Part shown: positions 33,172-40,993 of the stretch, in pieces
Numbering within the stretch: position 1 is the first letter of the stretch
How the letters are laid out: each line of letters begins with the position of its first letter
Origin: Mucilaginibacter sp.
GTDB taxonomy: Bacteria > Bacteroidota > Bacteroidia > Sphingobacteriales > Sphingobacteriaceae
Length of the DNA: 42,400 nt
Reading direction: 5' to 3'
NCBI GenBank assembly: GCA_025352225.1
Contig: JANXTT010000042.1
Span: 1 to 42,400 of the forward strand
The notes under the pieces: model-generated
What the model was told of the DNA's origin: nothing
Databases searched by the model: none
Seen by the model: the letters and a program-made list of their open reading frames with translations, nothing else
Program-made: the position numbers and the translations under genes

Positions 33172-34389
33172 ATGAGAACTACACTCTCTTTGCTTTTTTC
33201 CCTGAGAAAGCCTAAAAATTATCAATCAGGTGAGATGCCAATTTATTTACGCATTACAGTAGATGGCCAGCGTACGGAAATGGCTATCAGCAGAAAATGC
33301 GACCCGGAAAGATGGGATGCAGTAACCGGCAGGGCCATCGGATCAAAAGCAGAATCCAGGACATTGAATGCTTATTTAGATGATATTCAGTTTAAAATCC
33401 ATGAACTTCAACGCCGGATGTCAGACGCGGATGAATTGATAACAGCAGAAACCATTAAGAACCGCTTTGTCGGTAAGGCAGAGAAAGCACGTACATTAGT
33501 GGCGATCTTTGAAGATCATAATACCAAGATGAAAAGTCTCGTCGGGCAGGAATTTGAAAAGAGTACGCTTCAACGTTATGAGACCTGCCTAATGCATTGC
33601 AAAGAATTCATGCAATGGCAGTATAACATTTCAGATATTCCTGTAACCAAGATCAATTTCGCATTTCTGACTGATTTCGAATACTACCTGCGAAGCGTTC
33701 GTAAATGCGGTAACAACTCGGCTATCAAATACATCAAAAACTTAGGTAAGATCGTACGCATCTGCCTGGGCAACGGCTGGCTGTCGGTAGATCCATACCT
33801 GAACTATAAGCCCAAACAAAAAGCTGTACACAGACAAGTATTGACGAAAGAAGAGTTGGACAGGCTAAGCAAAAAGAAATTCGGTGTGGAGCGTTTAAGC
33901 ACGGTTAGAGACATGTTTGTCTTTTGTTGCTACACAGGTCTTGCTTATGTCGATGTACATAAGCTGAAACGCTCAGAGCTGGTTAAAGGTGCTGATGGCG
34001 ACTTATGGATCTATACCAACAGGCAAAAGACAGACACCCTTTCGAGAATACCTGTATTACCCACTGCTTTATCAATTATTCGTGCATACGAAGACCATCC
34101 GCAATGTGTGGTAAAGGACACCTTGCTTCCGGTAATGAGTAATCAAAAGATGAATGCCTACCTGAAAGAGATCGCCGACCTGTGTAAAATCAACAAACCG
34201 TTAACCTTTCACATCGCCCGACATACCTTTGCTACAACAGTAACGCTGAACAATGGGGTACCTATTGAAAGTGTGGCTAAGATGATGGGGCATACCAGTA
34301 TTAAGACCACGCAAATCTATGCGAAAGTAATGGATCATAAGATCAGTTCCGATATGCAACGGTTAAGAGAAAAACTGGCAATTGGTTAA
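33172..34389 (+). CDS. tyrosine integrase of island 2
   Basis: The 405 residues are closely similar to integrase 1 over the whole length and most similar in the catalytic half. It has HIARHTFATT, MMGHTS and the Tyr of QIYAKV, and again YTGLAYVD in place of the Arg I box. It should act on the same tRNA-Asp core. The N-terminal arm-binding region differs more (ISRKCDPERWDAVTGRAIGS against STGKVCDPVRWNKQAGRAIG), in line with the different arm repeats of the two islands. The start is the ATG 1 base after aaaagtc, matching the chosen start of integrase 1. Confidence 0.93.
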   Translation: MRTTLSLLFSLRKPKNYQSGEMPIYLRITVDGQRTEMAISRKCDPERWDAVTGRAIGSKAESRTLNAYLDDIQFKIHELQRRMSDADELITAETIKNRFVGKAEKARTLVAIFEDHNTKMKSLVGQEFEKSTLQRYETCLMHCKEFMQWQYNISDIPVTKINFAFLTDFEYYLRSVRKCGNNSAIKYIKNLGKIVRICLGNGWLSVDPYLNYKPKQKAVHRQVLTKEELDRLSKKKFGVERLSTVRDMFVFCCYTGLAYVDVHKLKRSELVKGADGDLWIYTNRQKTDTLSRIPVLPTALSIIRAYEDHPQCVVKDTLLPVMSNQKMNAYLKEIADLCKINKPLTFHIARHTFATTVTLNNGVPIESVAKMMGHTSIKTTQIYAKVMDHKISSDMQRLREKLAIG

Positions 34390-34400
34390 GATGCCTTAAA

Positions 34401-34429
34401 TCAACTACCGAGTTTTGCTCGGTAGTTGA
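34401..34429. terminator. hairpin between integrase 2 and the HNH gene
   Basis: A perfect 12-bp stem tcaactaccgag / ctcggtagttga with a 5-nt loop between two convergent genes. T-runs are weak on both sides. It probably serves both directions. Confidence 0.55.
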
Positions 34430-34442
34430 AATTGTCAGGAAT

Positions 34443-35399
34443 TTAGCCCTTAAATATCTGGCTTCGGTGCCATTCAAGATTTTCCAATGCCGGTCGATAT
34501 TGCTGCGCAGTCGGCAGGATCAGCTTTTTCCCTTTTAATTGATTAAGACTATAGGTGTGTATGATGTCCTCACTAATGTGCCTGGAAGTAACTACGAAAT
34601 AGTTCGAATCGACCGTAATCAATCCGCGATCAAAGGCACGGTGAAGATTAGGACACAATGCTAAACCGTTGTTTACTTTGTCATCGTGGGATACACTAAA
34701 AGGCATAATATGGCAAGCATCAATAAAGTTGTGACCAAACGTACTTTCCAATCTCATTCCGGTGATACAACAAGTATTATTGTAAACTTTTGGAATCAAT
34801 TTCTTAAATAAGCCTCCACGAACGAATACATCCTCTTCGGTTTCTATTCTAACCGTTTTGTACTGGGCTACCGGCTCATTTAATACATAATCCTGCAAAT
34901 CGTGATAATATCCTTCACCTGATCGCTTGTTGTTAAAATATAATTGCTGTGTTTCCGGAAAGTAAGCAGAAAGTAATGCTAACAATATAGACTGCCGGGC
35001 GACTGGTTCGACTAGCAATTGAAACAACTCAGAATCGAAATGCCCATATTCCAAGACCTGGATCAGCGTATTCACACTTTTAATATGGGCGTTGATCTGG
35101 CAACCTGGTTTAGCAATTAATTGCCAAATGGGTTTGTTACCTATTTTCTCACTTTGCAAGTAGAAGAATGGCTGCGTGAAATCCGGCTGATGAAGGGTGC
35201 TAACCAATAATCGCCAATTCTCCTGGAATATGCCGACGAGTTCCGTATCGACAAAAACCTGGTTTGCGGTAATATGGCCATTATTGATCAATTCCAGCAG
35301 GGTTATCAGCAAAATTGGTTTGTGTGGCGCCAAGCCGTACTTTGTAATCCCACGCTTCAGGTGAGTAAGTTTATACAGGTAATCGTTTAAGTTCGGCAT
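34443..35399 (-). CDS. HNH endonuclease (putative restriction enzyme)
   Basis: The protein has 318 residues from the chosen start (MPNLNDYLYKLTHLKRGITK). The N-terminal part has the common APHKPILLITLLELI segment. The C-terminal HNH domain has CCITGMRLESTFGHNFIDAC, then HIMPFSVSHDDKVNNGLALC and PNLHRAFDRGLITVD (His-Asn-His positions within residues 215-255). The frame is open to 35522, but ATG 35399 is preceded by gaaaggaa and starts where the family normally starts. It is a single gene in the slot that holds abiE in island 1. Related proteins are annotated as restriction endonucleases. The target is unknown. Confidence 0.82.
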   Translation of the reverse strand: MPNLNDYLYKLTHLKRGITKYGLAPHKPILLITLLELINNGHITANQVFVDTELVGIFQENWRLLVSTLHQPDFTQPFFYLQSEKIGNKPIWQLIAKPGCQINAHIKSVNTLIQVLEYGHFDSELFQLLVEPVARQSILLALLSAYFPETQQLYFNNKRSGEGYYHDLQDYVLNEPVAQYKTVRIETEEDVFVRGGLFKKLIPKVYNNTCCITGMRLESTFGHNFIDACHIMPFSVSHDDKVNNGLALCPNLHRAFDRGLITVDSNYFVVTSRHISEDIIHTYSLNQLKGKKLILPTAQQYRPALENLEWHRSQIFKG

Positions 35400-35533
35400 T
35401 CGGTTCCTTTCAGCGTATTCAAATATAAAATTTAAAATCAGTTCGCCACTTCGAGTTTCATGAGAAACGTACTGTCCAGTTTGCAGTGAGGACTCGCGGT
35501 TTAGTGCTTGTGAACGCCTCATCCTTATTCAAC

Positions 35534-35671
35534 GCTTAAGCAACCAAGAGCGCTTAGCCGGATCAAATGTCAAGGGCGGGCCAACCGCTGAAAGCGGACA
35601 CACCGGCCCGCTTGTATACCCTTGACGTTTGATTCCGGCGTGGGCTATCTTCGCGAGTGCGGGGAATAAGG
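35534..35671. other. structured non-coding element S, copy 2
   Basis: It has the same head (gcttaagcaaccaa, agccgg) and tail (ccggcg, gggctat, ttcgcg) as 6918-7044. The long stem pairs gccgga/tccggc (35557-35562, 35634-35639) and tcaaatgtcaaggg/cccttgacgtttga (35563-35576, 35619-35632, one mismatch). Inside are cgggcc/ggcccg and the hairpin ccgct-gaa-agcgg. Stem bases differ from copy 1 on both strands while pairing is kept, which argues for a selected structure. It lies between the HNH cargo and hipT. Confidence 0.65.
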
Positions 35672-35726
35672 ATTTTTGTTTTTTCTTCACCAGAAGGAAA
35701 AACCGGCAATGTATACCTGCGGCCTG

Positions 35727-36650
35727 TTAGTTAAACAACCGTTGATTTCTATTCCAAATTTCCAGGTATAATTCCTTTTTTTCGGGACTTAGGAAGGATG
35801 CCGTGATCATTTCAGCAACTTCTTTATTACCGGAAGAAAATTTGTTATACGTATTCCTAACGGCGGTTTCAGGTATATTCATGCTTTTGGCCAACGCATC
35901 AAAATCAGATATTTTAACTCTTTTCTTTTTGCCGTTTATCGTCAAGGCCAGTTCTTCATCATCGGCTGGATTAACAAGATTTACATTAAGCAGGTCATAG
36001 GCTGGACTTAGACTTACACCCTCGTCAGTATGCAGCACAGCAAAGTTCTTCAGGTGCATATCATTGTTGCCTGTCAAAAAAGAAAATAACACCAGCTCAA
36101 AATAAGTCAGTGCATCAAACCCAGTTTGCGTACAGTATTTCAGGATAAGCTTGCCGATCTTTTCATAAGATCCCTTGTACTTATTTTCCGTTAAAAATTC
36201 AGAAAGCTGGCAGAAATCTTCCATGTGGATTTTATGGCCTTTCACCCGGTCAAATCGCTTGGCCAGATAAACCAGACTGCCATCTGACGCTTCTATTAAA
36301 GTATGATCGCAAACAGGCATTTTAAACAAGCCCGCCAAATGCATAGTCACATCTTCTGATTGCGGCATTTCCGGAAAATCAGGATGTTGTGGTTTAAGTA
36401 TGTATTCTCCCCAAAGCCCTACTACAGTCAGCCGGTTATGTCCCTTCGTCTTTTCCAGCGTAACAGAAAGTTTAGGCTGAACTCCGGTCACAGCGATCCT
36501 TTCGTTGATGGTTTGTTCAGCCAACGTTTTCAAAAGTTTATTGTTCAATTCCAGCTCCGGTACTTTGGCCGAACCAAAAAATCGCCTTGAACATTTTTCA
36601 TGATAAGACGACTCACCTGCATCCTGATAACAAAACCAACAATTTGCCAT
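35727..36650 (-). CDS. hipT: HipT-like serine/threonine kinase toxin, island 2
   Basis: The protein has 307 residues and is strongly similar to the island 1 copy. The glycine-rich loop is again RIAVTGVQPKLSV, the catalytic loop GNNDMHLKNFAV and the metal-binding Asp in SPAYDLLNVNL. The Cys/His cluster (C4, C7, H17, C20) is kept. The autophosphorylation motif reads A-V-T as in copy 1. The kinase motifs are intact, so it should be functional. It is the last gene of its operon, 3 bases after hipS. Confidence 0.87.
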   Translation of the reverse strand: MANCWFCYQDAGESSYHEKCSRRFFGSAKVPELELNNKLLKTLAEQTINERIAVTGVQPKLSVTLEKTKGHNRLTVVGLWGEYILKPQHPDFPEMPQSEDVTMHLAGLFKMPVCDHTLIEASDGSLVYLAKRFDRVKGHKIHMEDFCQLSEFLTENKYKGSYEKIGKLILKYCTQTGFDALTYFELVLFSFLTGNNDMHLKNFAVLHTDEGVSLSPAYDLLNVNLVNPADDEELALTINGKKKRVKISDFDALAKSMNIPETAVRNTYNKFSSGNKEVAEMITASFLSPEKKELYLEIWNRNQRLFN

Positions 36651-36653
36651 AGC

Positions 36654-36977
36654 TTAATCTATTTCGGGAATAACCGTTACCGCTCCGATCGCGTCCCTGC
36701 ATGTTAATAGTAATAATTCAAACCGGTCATTACTTTTGACCTTCCAGTGTGTCGTTGCCAGATCCAATAGCCAGCCCTCTGGTATCAAGCCATCGAAAAA
36801 GGCAAACAATACTTTACTTTCATATTTCCGGGTTGACAATGGAAGCGTTAAGCTTACTGGCTTGGCATCCTTATGCTCCAAGTACTCCGCCTGGTAAGTA
36901 AATTCGTAACCATCATCAGTTTCCGCAAGCACACCAGCCAGCGCGTCCTGAAAATAAACTAAACCTTTCCTACTCAT
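36654..36977 (-). CDS. hipS: HipS-like protein, island 2
   Basis: 107 residues, matching the island 1 HipS along its length (YFQDALAGVLAETDDGYEFT, then PVSLTLPLSTRKYESKVLFA). ATG 36977 overlaps the hipB stop by 8 bases. It is the HipA N-terminal subdomain as a separate protein, a probable antitoxin to HipT. Confidence 0.8.
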   Translation of the reverse strand: MSRKGLVYFQDALAGVLAETDDGYEFTYQAEYLEHKDAKPVSLTLPLSTRKYESKVLFAFFDGLIPEGWLLDLATTHWKVKSNDRFELLLLTCRDAIGAVTVIPEID

Positions 36978-37173
36978 CGTTTTTTGCTTTTAATACCACC
37001 CCAAGTTCTGCGCCAAATAAGCTCAAGACCTGGTTCACTTTATCCATGCGTAATGTTGGTTTTCCCTGTTCCATCTCACGAACAACCCTAAGCCCAACAC
37101 CTGCCTTTGCCGCCAGGTCTTCCTGTGTAAGATTTAACGATTTCCTTTTTTTCTTTAAATATTCCGATAACAT
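36970..37173 (-). CDS. hipB: HipB-like antitoxin/repressor, island 2
   Basis: A 67-residue XRE-type helix-turn-helix protein (LTQEDLAAKAGVGLRVVREM). Helix 3 and the following residues (VGLRVVREMEQGK) are identical to copy 1, so the two HipB proteins should read the same operators. It is the first gene of the operon, directly downstream of the operator array. Confidence 0.88.
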   Translation of the reverse strand: MLSEYLKKKRKSLNLTQEDLAAKAGVGLRVVREMEQGKPTLRMDKVNQVLSLFGAELGVVLKAKNDE

Positions 37174-37178
37174 ATTTA

Positions 37179-37272
37179 TACCCTTTCGGGTACAAATATA
37201 AATTAAATTTATTAATTATACCCTATCGGGATTATATCTACTATTGACGCCAGTATTATACCCTATCGGGAT
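37179..37272 (-). promoter_or_regulatory. three HipB-type operators and promoter of hipBST copy 2
   Basis: taccctttcgggta begins at 37179, and taccctatcggga begins at 37219 and again at 37259, so the spacing is exactly 40 and 40 bases. On the coding (minus) strand the -7 element TATATTTG lies at 37193-37200, again directly next to the site nearest the gene. Core and spacing agree with the island 1 array. Confidence 0.72.
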
Positions 37273-37332
37273 TAATAGTCGGTTTAAAATCAATTACGGT
37301 TTGAAGCTTTCAGCATCATTCTAAAAATACAT

Positions 37333-37935
37333 CTACTTATCCGACTTTACCTTTTCCAATTTATCCCTGGCCGCTTTCAGTTCTTTATCCGCTTGCTCAG
37401 CCTGGGCTTGAGCTGCCATAACCGCCTCCTGTTTTTCCATTGCTTTTTCTGCCTGTTGGTTTAAACTCTTCGGGTCTTCCATTAACTTTTTTTCAATGGT
37501 TTTGGATACTTCAGGATAAAGCGCCTTAATCAGCCAGAAGTTATAGGCATCATTATTCAGCCTATCATTCTCGTGGTTTAGGTATAAGGCTGTACCAAAG
37601 GATAAGGATGTAACCACAAAACATACTACTACACCAATGATCAGGCTTTTTGACCAGGCTCCGAAATGGTGGCTGTTTTTTACCCCTATCACTTTAGGCA
37701 CGGTAGCTACCAATTTTTTTACCTCGTCGATCTGCTGCTGGATCTTCGCATCATCATAACGTTTGTTAGCCTTTTCAATTCGGGAGGCAATCCGATCTAA
37801 TGTCTCCTTATATTGCTGTAAAAAAGTTTTCAGAAACTCCGGCATTTCAGTTTCTACGACAGTCATCCTGGCAACGAAGCCCTGGATCAATTCTTCCAGC
37901 ATCGTTACTTTTTCTTCTAATTCTTCAATTTGCAT
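37333..37935 (-). CDS. mobilization-associated coiled-coil membrane protein, island 2
   Basis: The 200 residues have the architecture of 23555-24190: a helical N-terminus, KNSHHFGAWSKSL, a transmembrane helix (LIIGVVVCFVVTSLSFGTAL, about residues 110-129) and a C-terminal coiled coil (EAVMAAQAQAEQADKELKAA). Sequence similarity is modest except around the helix. It follows the relaxase gene by about 40 bases. Confidence 0.68.
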   Translation of the reverse strand: MQIEELEEKVTMLEELIQGFVARMTVVETEMPEFLKTFLQQYKETLDRIASRIEKANKRYDDAKIQQQIDEVKKLVATVPKVIGVKNSHHFGAWSKSLIIGVVVCFVVTSLSFGTALYLNHENDRLNNDAYNFWLIKALYPEVSKTIEKKLMEDPKSLNQQAEKAMEKQEAVMAAQAQAEQADKELKAARDKLEKVKSDK

Positions 37936-37976
37936 AACACTAATTTTTTGATGTTCATCCCATAATTAATTGATCG

Positions 37977-38957
37977 TTACCGGCTTATTCCCTGAGATTG
38001 GGACTGCTCCGCCTCATGCTTTTTTCGTTTCCTGCGCGCTATATCCGCATCACCCATCGGGTCGGGTGTTGCAGCTACAAATTGCGGTTCCAACAGAATT
38101 TGTAGCAAGCCTTTACCACCATCTAGACTATGGCGATATTCCGCCTGTACGCTCTGCCGGATAGATTCGCGCAGCTGGTTGGCCACGAATGGTTGATTTG
38201 CTTCCCTTGCTGCATGATATTGTTGTACCTGCTGGTTCCGGTTTAAAATCGCATCGATGCGAGCATAACTCAAACTGCGGTCAATGGCAGAGCCTTTCAT
38301 TTTGAGGTCGCCTTTTTCAAAAGACACACCTTGCACTTCGCTGGTACCACTGCGGAATTTATAGTCGATCTTAATACCCTGCTTAGCCAGTTCTGCTTCC
38401 AATCCTTTCCAGGTGGTGGCCGTTTTCATCGCTGCCTTAATAGCATCATAGAGCACATACCTGATCTTCTCTTTGCCTTTCAATGCCTGGCGGTTCACCT
38501 GTTCTTTGCCTACGCCCAAATGATAGCCATACTTCAGGGTGATTTCCTTACAGGCTTTGACGTTTTTAGCGAAGTTGTTCTTATCACTAATCGTCTTACC
38601 GTTATTGTCCACCCGGTTATAGATCAAATGAAGGTGCGGATGAGCGCGGTCGCTATGGCGAACGATTACATACTGCGTATCACGGATGCCCACTTTTTCC
38701 ATGTACTCCTTAGCCCGTTCTACCATGATGTCATCACTTAGTTTGGCTAAATCTTCCTTGCTCCAACTAAGTACCAGGTGACCGACTGCTTTACCCAATT
38801 CCGGCCGCATCTTTCGTTGCAGGTTAAAGTCGTGCGCCAAAGTACTTGCATTCTGCATCCGTACACCTGCCGCTGCCAGTATCTTAGCTTGCTGCTTATC
38901 CACCACATATCGTATACAGCCGCCGAAGCTTCTCCCGGTAATTGGCTTACCCATCAT
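37977..38957 (-). CDS. relaxase (MobA/VirD2-like) of island 2
   Basis: 326 residues with FGGCIRYVVDK (likely nucleophile Tyr near residue 17), VGHLVLSWSKED, and the metal site HSDRAHPHLHLIYNRVDN near residue 102. The first 240 residues align with the island 1 relaxase. The tail (IARRKRKKHEAEQSQSQ) is basic and Gln-rich. It overlaps mobC by 11 bases. Motifs are intact. Confidence 0.9.
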   Translation of the reverse strand: MMGKPITGRSFGGCIRYVVDKQQAKILAAAGVRMQNASTLAHDFNLQRKMRPELGKAVGHLVLSWSKEDLAKLSDDIMVERAKEYMEKVGIRDTQYVIVRHSDRAHPHLHLIYNRVDNNGKTISDKNNFAKNVKACKEITLKYGYHLGVGKEQVNRQALKGKEKIRYVLYDAIKAAMKTATTWKGLEAELAKQGIKIDYKFRSGTSEVQGVSFEKGDLKMKGSAIDRSLSYARIDAILNRNQQVQQYHAAREANQPFVANQLRESIRQSVQAEYRHSLDGGKGLLQILLEPQFVAATPDPMGDADIARRKRKKHEAEQSQSQGISR

Positions 38958-39324
38958 GGCTACTGATCTTGGTTAATAGTTCTTCGATCTGCCTTAGCAT
39001 AGCCTGGCACTTTAACGCAAGGGAAAATAGCCCTACCACGTGTGCCAGATGGATGAGCTGGTTAAGGTTATTTGCCAGCCCAGCCAGCATCCTGAACCAG
39101 CCACTTTCTTCCGTGGTAAAGCGCGGAAAAACCTTAGCGCTTTTAGCAGCTCTTCGAAACCATTCACTTGGTTTCAGCCCGGCGTTCTTCGCCCGACCTT
39201 CAATCAAAATCCTTTCCGTAGGAGTTAAACGTACCATCAAAAGATCGCTCCGACGGATCGTTTTCTTTGGCCTTCCCGGTGTCCGCCTCTTTGGTAAATT
39301 GTTATTTTCAGCAATTTCTTTCAT
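38947..39324 (-). CDS. mobC: MobC-like relaxosome accessory protein, island 2
   Basis: 125 residues. Basic N-terminus (LPKRRTPGRPKKTIRRSD), RHH region (MVRLTPTERILIEGRAKNAG) and the box AKSAKVFPRF followed by RMLAGLANNLNQLIHLAHVV. It is co-oriented and overlapping with the relaxase gene, with the candidate oriT on its other side. Confidence 0.88.
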   Translation of the reverse strand: MKEIAENNNLPKRRTPGRPKKTIRRSDLLMVRLTPTERILIEGRAKNAGLKPSEWFRRAAKSAKVFPRFTTEESGWFRMLAGLANNLNQLIHLAHVVGLFSLALKCQAMLRQIEELLTKISSHDG

Positions 39325-39357
39325 GTGTTCATTCCTTCCTGATTCTTAAAAAAGCCG

Positions 39358-39434
39358 ACCAACGGGAGCGAGTTCCGGATCATCCCGCAAGGGGGTATCC
39401 GGGTTTTTGTATAGCAAAAACATTAACTCGCTCC
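39358..39434. other. candidate oriT of island 2 (cloverleaf-like)
   Basis: Leader accaacggg (39358-39366). The outer stem ggagcgagtt (39365-39374) / aactcgctcc (39425-39434) is perfect. Inside are hairpin 1, with ccggat/atccgg and tccc/gggg around gcaa, and hairpin 2, gtttttg/caaaaac. Order, leader and hairpin 2 match island 1. The outer stem and hairpin 1 have different sequence but keep pairing. Confidence 0.6.
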
Positions 39435-39540
39435 ACTTCGTCGCTCATGCTCCTCGTGTTACCCAGCTGTTTAGTAGCCGGGTGCATCCGCTGTTCAGTT
39501 ATCCGGTTGTGTTGCTGTGGGCAAAGCCGGCATCACTGCT

Positions 39541-39852
39541 TTAAGTAATTTTTTCAAGGTTATCCGCCCAATAAATAAGGCTCCCTTTTGCGGGGTGAAA
39601 AGATGGCTGGTAACGGATATAGCCATACTCATCCAGCTCTCTGATACACTTGTGGTAAGTCGCAATGGATGCGATCTTACTATAAGCCATCACCGTTTTA
39701 CGGGTGATGGCAAAGGGACTGACAAAGCCTCCTCGCTGCCAAAAAATAAATAAAGCTGTGAATAAGCTTACATGAGTTGCCAGTACCCGTTTATCGCTTC
39801 CCATGCGTTTGATCAGGTCGTTATAGCTTACTAATTTTTTTGAGATCATCAT
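39541..39852 (-). CDS. small winged-helix-like protein of the mobile backbone, island 2
   Basis: 103 residues, closely similar to 25818-26129 (TRKTVMAYSKIASIATYHKC, then IRELDEYGYIRYQPSFHP). It overlaps the upstream helix-turn-helix gene by 4 bases as in island 1. Because that gene lost its start, expression of this one may now depend on the insertion sequence. Confidence 0.72.
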   Translation of the reverse strand: MMISKKLVSYNDLIKRMGSDKRVLATHVSLFTALFIFWQRGGFVSPFAITRKTVMAYSKIASIATYHKCIRELDEYGYIRYQPSFHPAKGSLIYWADNLEKIT

Positions 39853-40109
39853 CTTTCGTTACCCTCCAAAATCTTGTTAATGTCTTCCAGCTTGTAATAC
39901 ATGATGCTACCTATTTTGGTAAAGCGCAGGGTACCGTTGATGCGTAGGTTCTGTAAGGTGCCGGGTGAGATATTCAGCATCTTCCTGACCTCGCTGCTTT
40001 TCAGCCATTTCTTGGATTGACCTTGTCCCGGCTGCATGATCTGTTTAAGTTCGTTGAGCAATTCGTTTTTAAATTCCCGTAGATCCTCGCGGGTGATTAG
40101 TTGTATAAT
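39849..40109 (-). pseudogene. helix-turn-helix excisionase-family gene cut by an IS21 element
   Basis: The frame matches the island 1 gene from QLITREDLREFKNELLNELK onward, including WLKSSEVRKMLNISPGTLQN. Upstream of about 40110 the sequence is unrelated and leads into the IS21 element. The open frame continues to a TTG at 40154 without any ATG. The insertion thus took the start codon and promoter. The protein might still be made from a start near the junction. Confidence 0.7.
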
Positions 40110-40226
40110 ATGGAGATGTTGACCATGTGATTCCGGGCCAAACTGACCAGGCAATTAGCTGACGAGGGGTGTGCAGCAAATGCTATAAAAGCGTTGTCAA
40201 AAGTAGTTATTTAAAAGGTAATTTCA

Positions 40227-40973
40227 TTAAAGGCTGTTTTCCGGTTCAGCATTACGTTTTCTTCTCATGGATTCTCCCTTTAGTTCGATGCGGTGTGCAT
40301 CATGAACAATCCTGTCCAGGATAGCATCAGCAATTGTTTTTTCACCAATTACTTCAAACCATTTACTGATAGGTAGCTGTGAGGTAATGATCAATGAGGT
40401 CTTTCCATGCCTGTCCTCAATGATCTCCATTAATGCAGCCCTGCTTTGTGCATCAAAAGGCTGAATACCAAAGTCGTCCAGTATCAGCAACTGCTGCCTT
40501 TCGATCTTAGCCAGTTCTTTGATATAGGAGCCGTCCGCTTTAGCCATTTTCAGTTTAGCGAACAACTTAGGGGTGCTGGCATACAGTACGTGATACCCTA
40601 ACATACAAGCCTGGTAACCAATAGCAGAGGCCACATAGCTTTTACCGATACCTGTACTGCCAGTAATAAGCAGGTTCTCATTCCGGTCAATAAACGTACA
40701 GTCTGCCAGGCGCATGATCTGGTTACGGTCAATGCTCCGGTCAGCATGATAGTGTACGTCCTCTACAGAAGCTTTATAGCGGAACTTGGCATAGTATATT
40801 TGCCGCTCTATTCGCCTGTTTTGCCGGTAATCCCATTCGGCATCCACCAGGTGGGCCAGTAGTTCATCCGCTGTATAATCATTTGTTTTACCCGTTTCCA
40901 GGCTGCTTTTAAAGGCATGAAACATGCCGTAGAACTTCAACTTCCGCAGTTGATCTAAAGTGTTTGTGTTCAT
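40227..40973 (-). CDS. istB: IS21 helper ATPase IstB
   Basis: IstB is a AAA+ ATPase that prepares target DNA for the transposase IstA. The 248 residues have Walker A GSTGIGKSYVAS near residue 99, Walker B QLLILDDFG near 160 and a C-terminal RIVHDAHRIELKGESMR, the typical IstB end. Length is normal, and the gene lies 20 bases after istA. Confidence 0.95.
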   Translation of the reverse strand: MNTNTLDQLRKLKFYGMFHAFKSSLETGKTNDYTADELLAHLVDAEWDYRQNRRIERQIYYAKFRYKASVEDVHYHADRSIDRNQIMRLADCTFIDRNENLLITGSTGIGKSYVASAIGYQACMLGYHVLYASTPKLFAKLKMAKADGSYIKELAKIERQQLLILDDFGIQPFDAQSRAALMEIIEDRHGKTSLIITSQLPISKWFEVIGEKTIADAILDRIVHDAHRIELKGESMRRKRNAEPENSL

Positions 40974-40993
40974 TTTATTTGTTGTTTAAAGGG

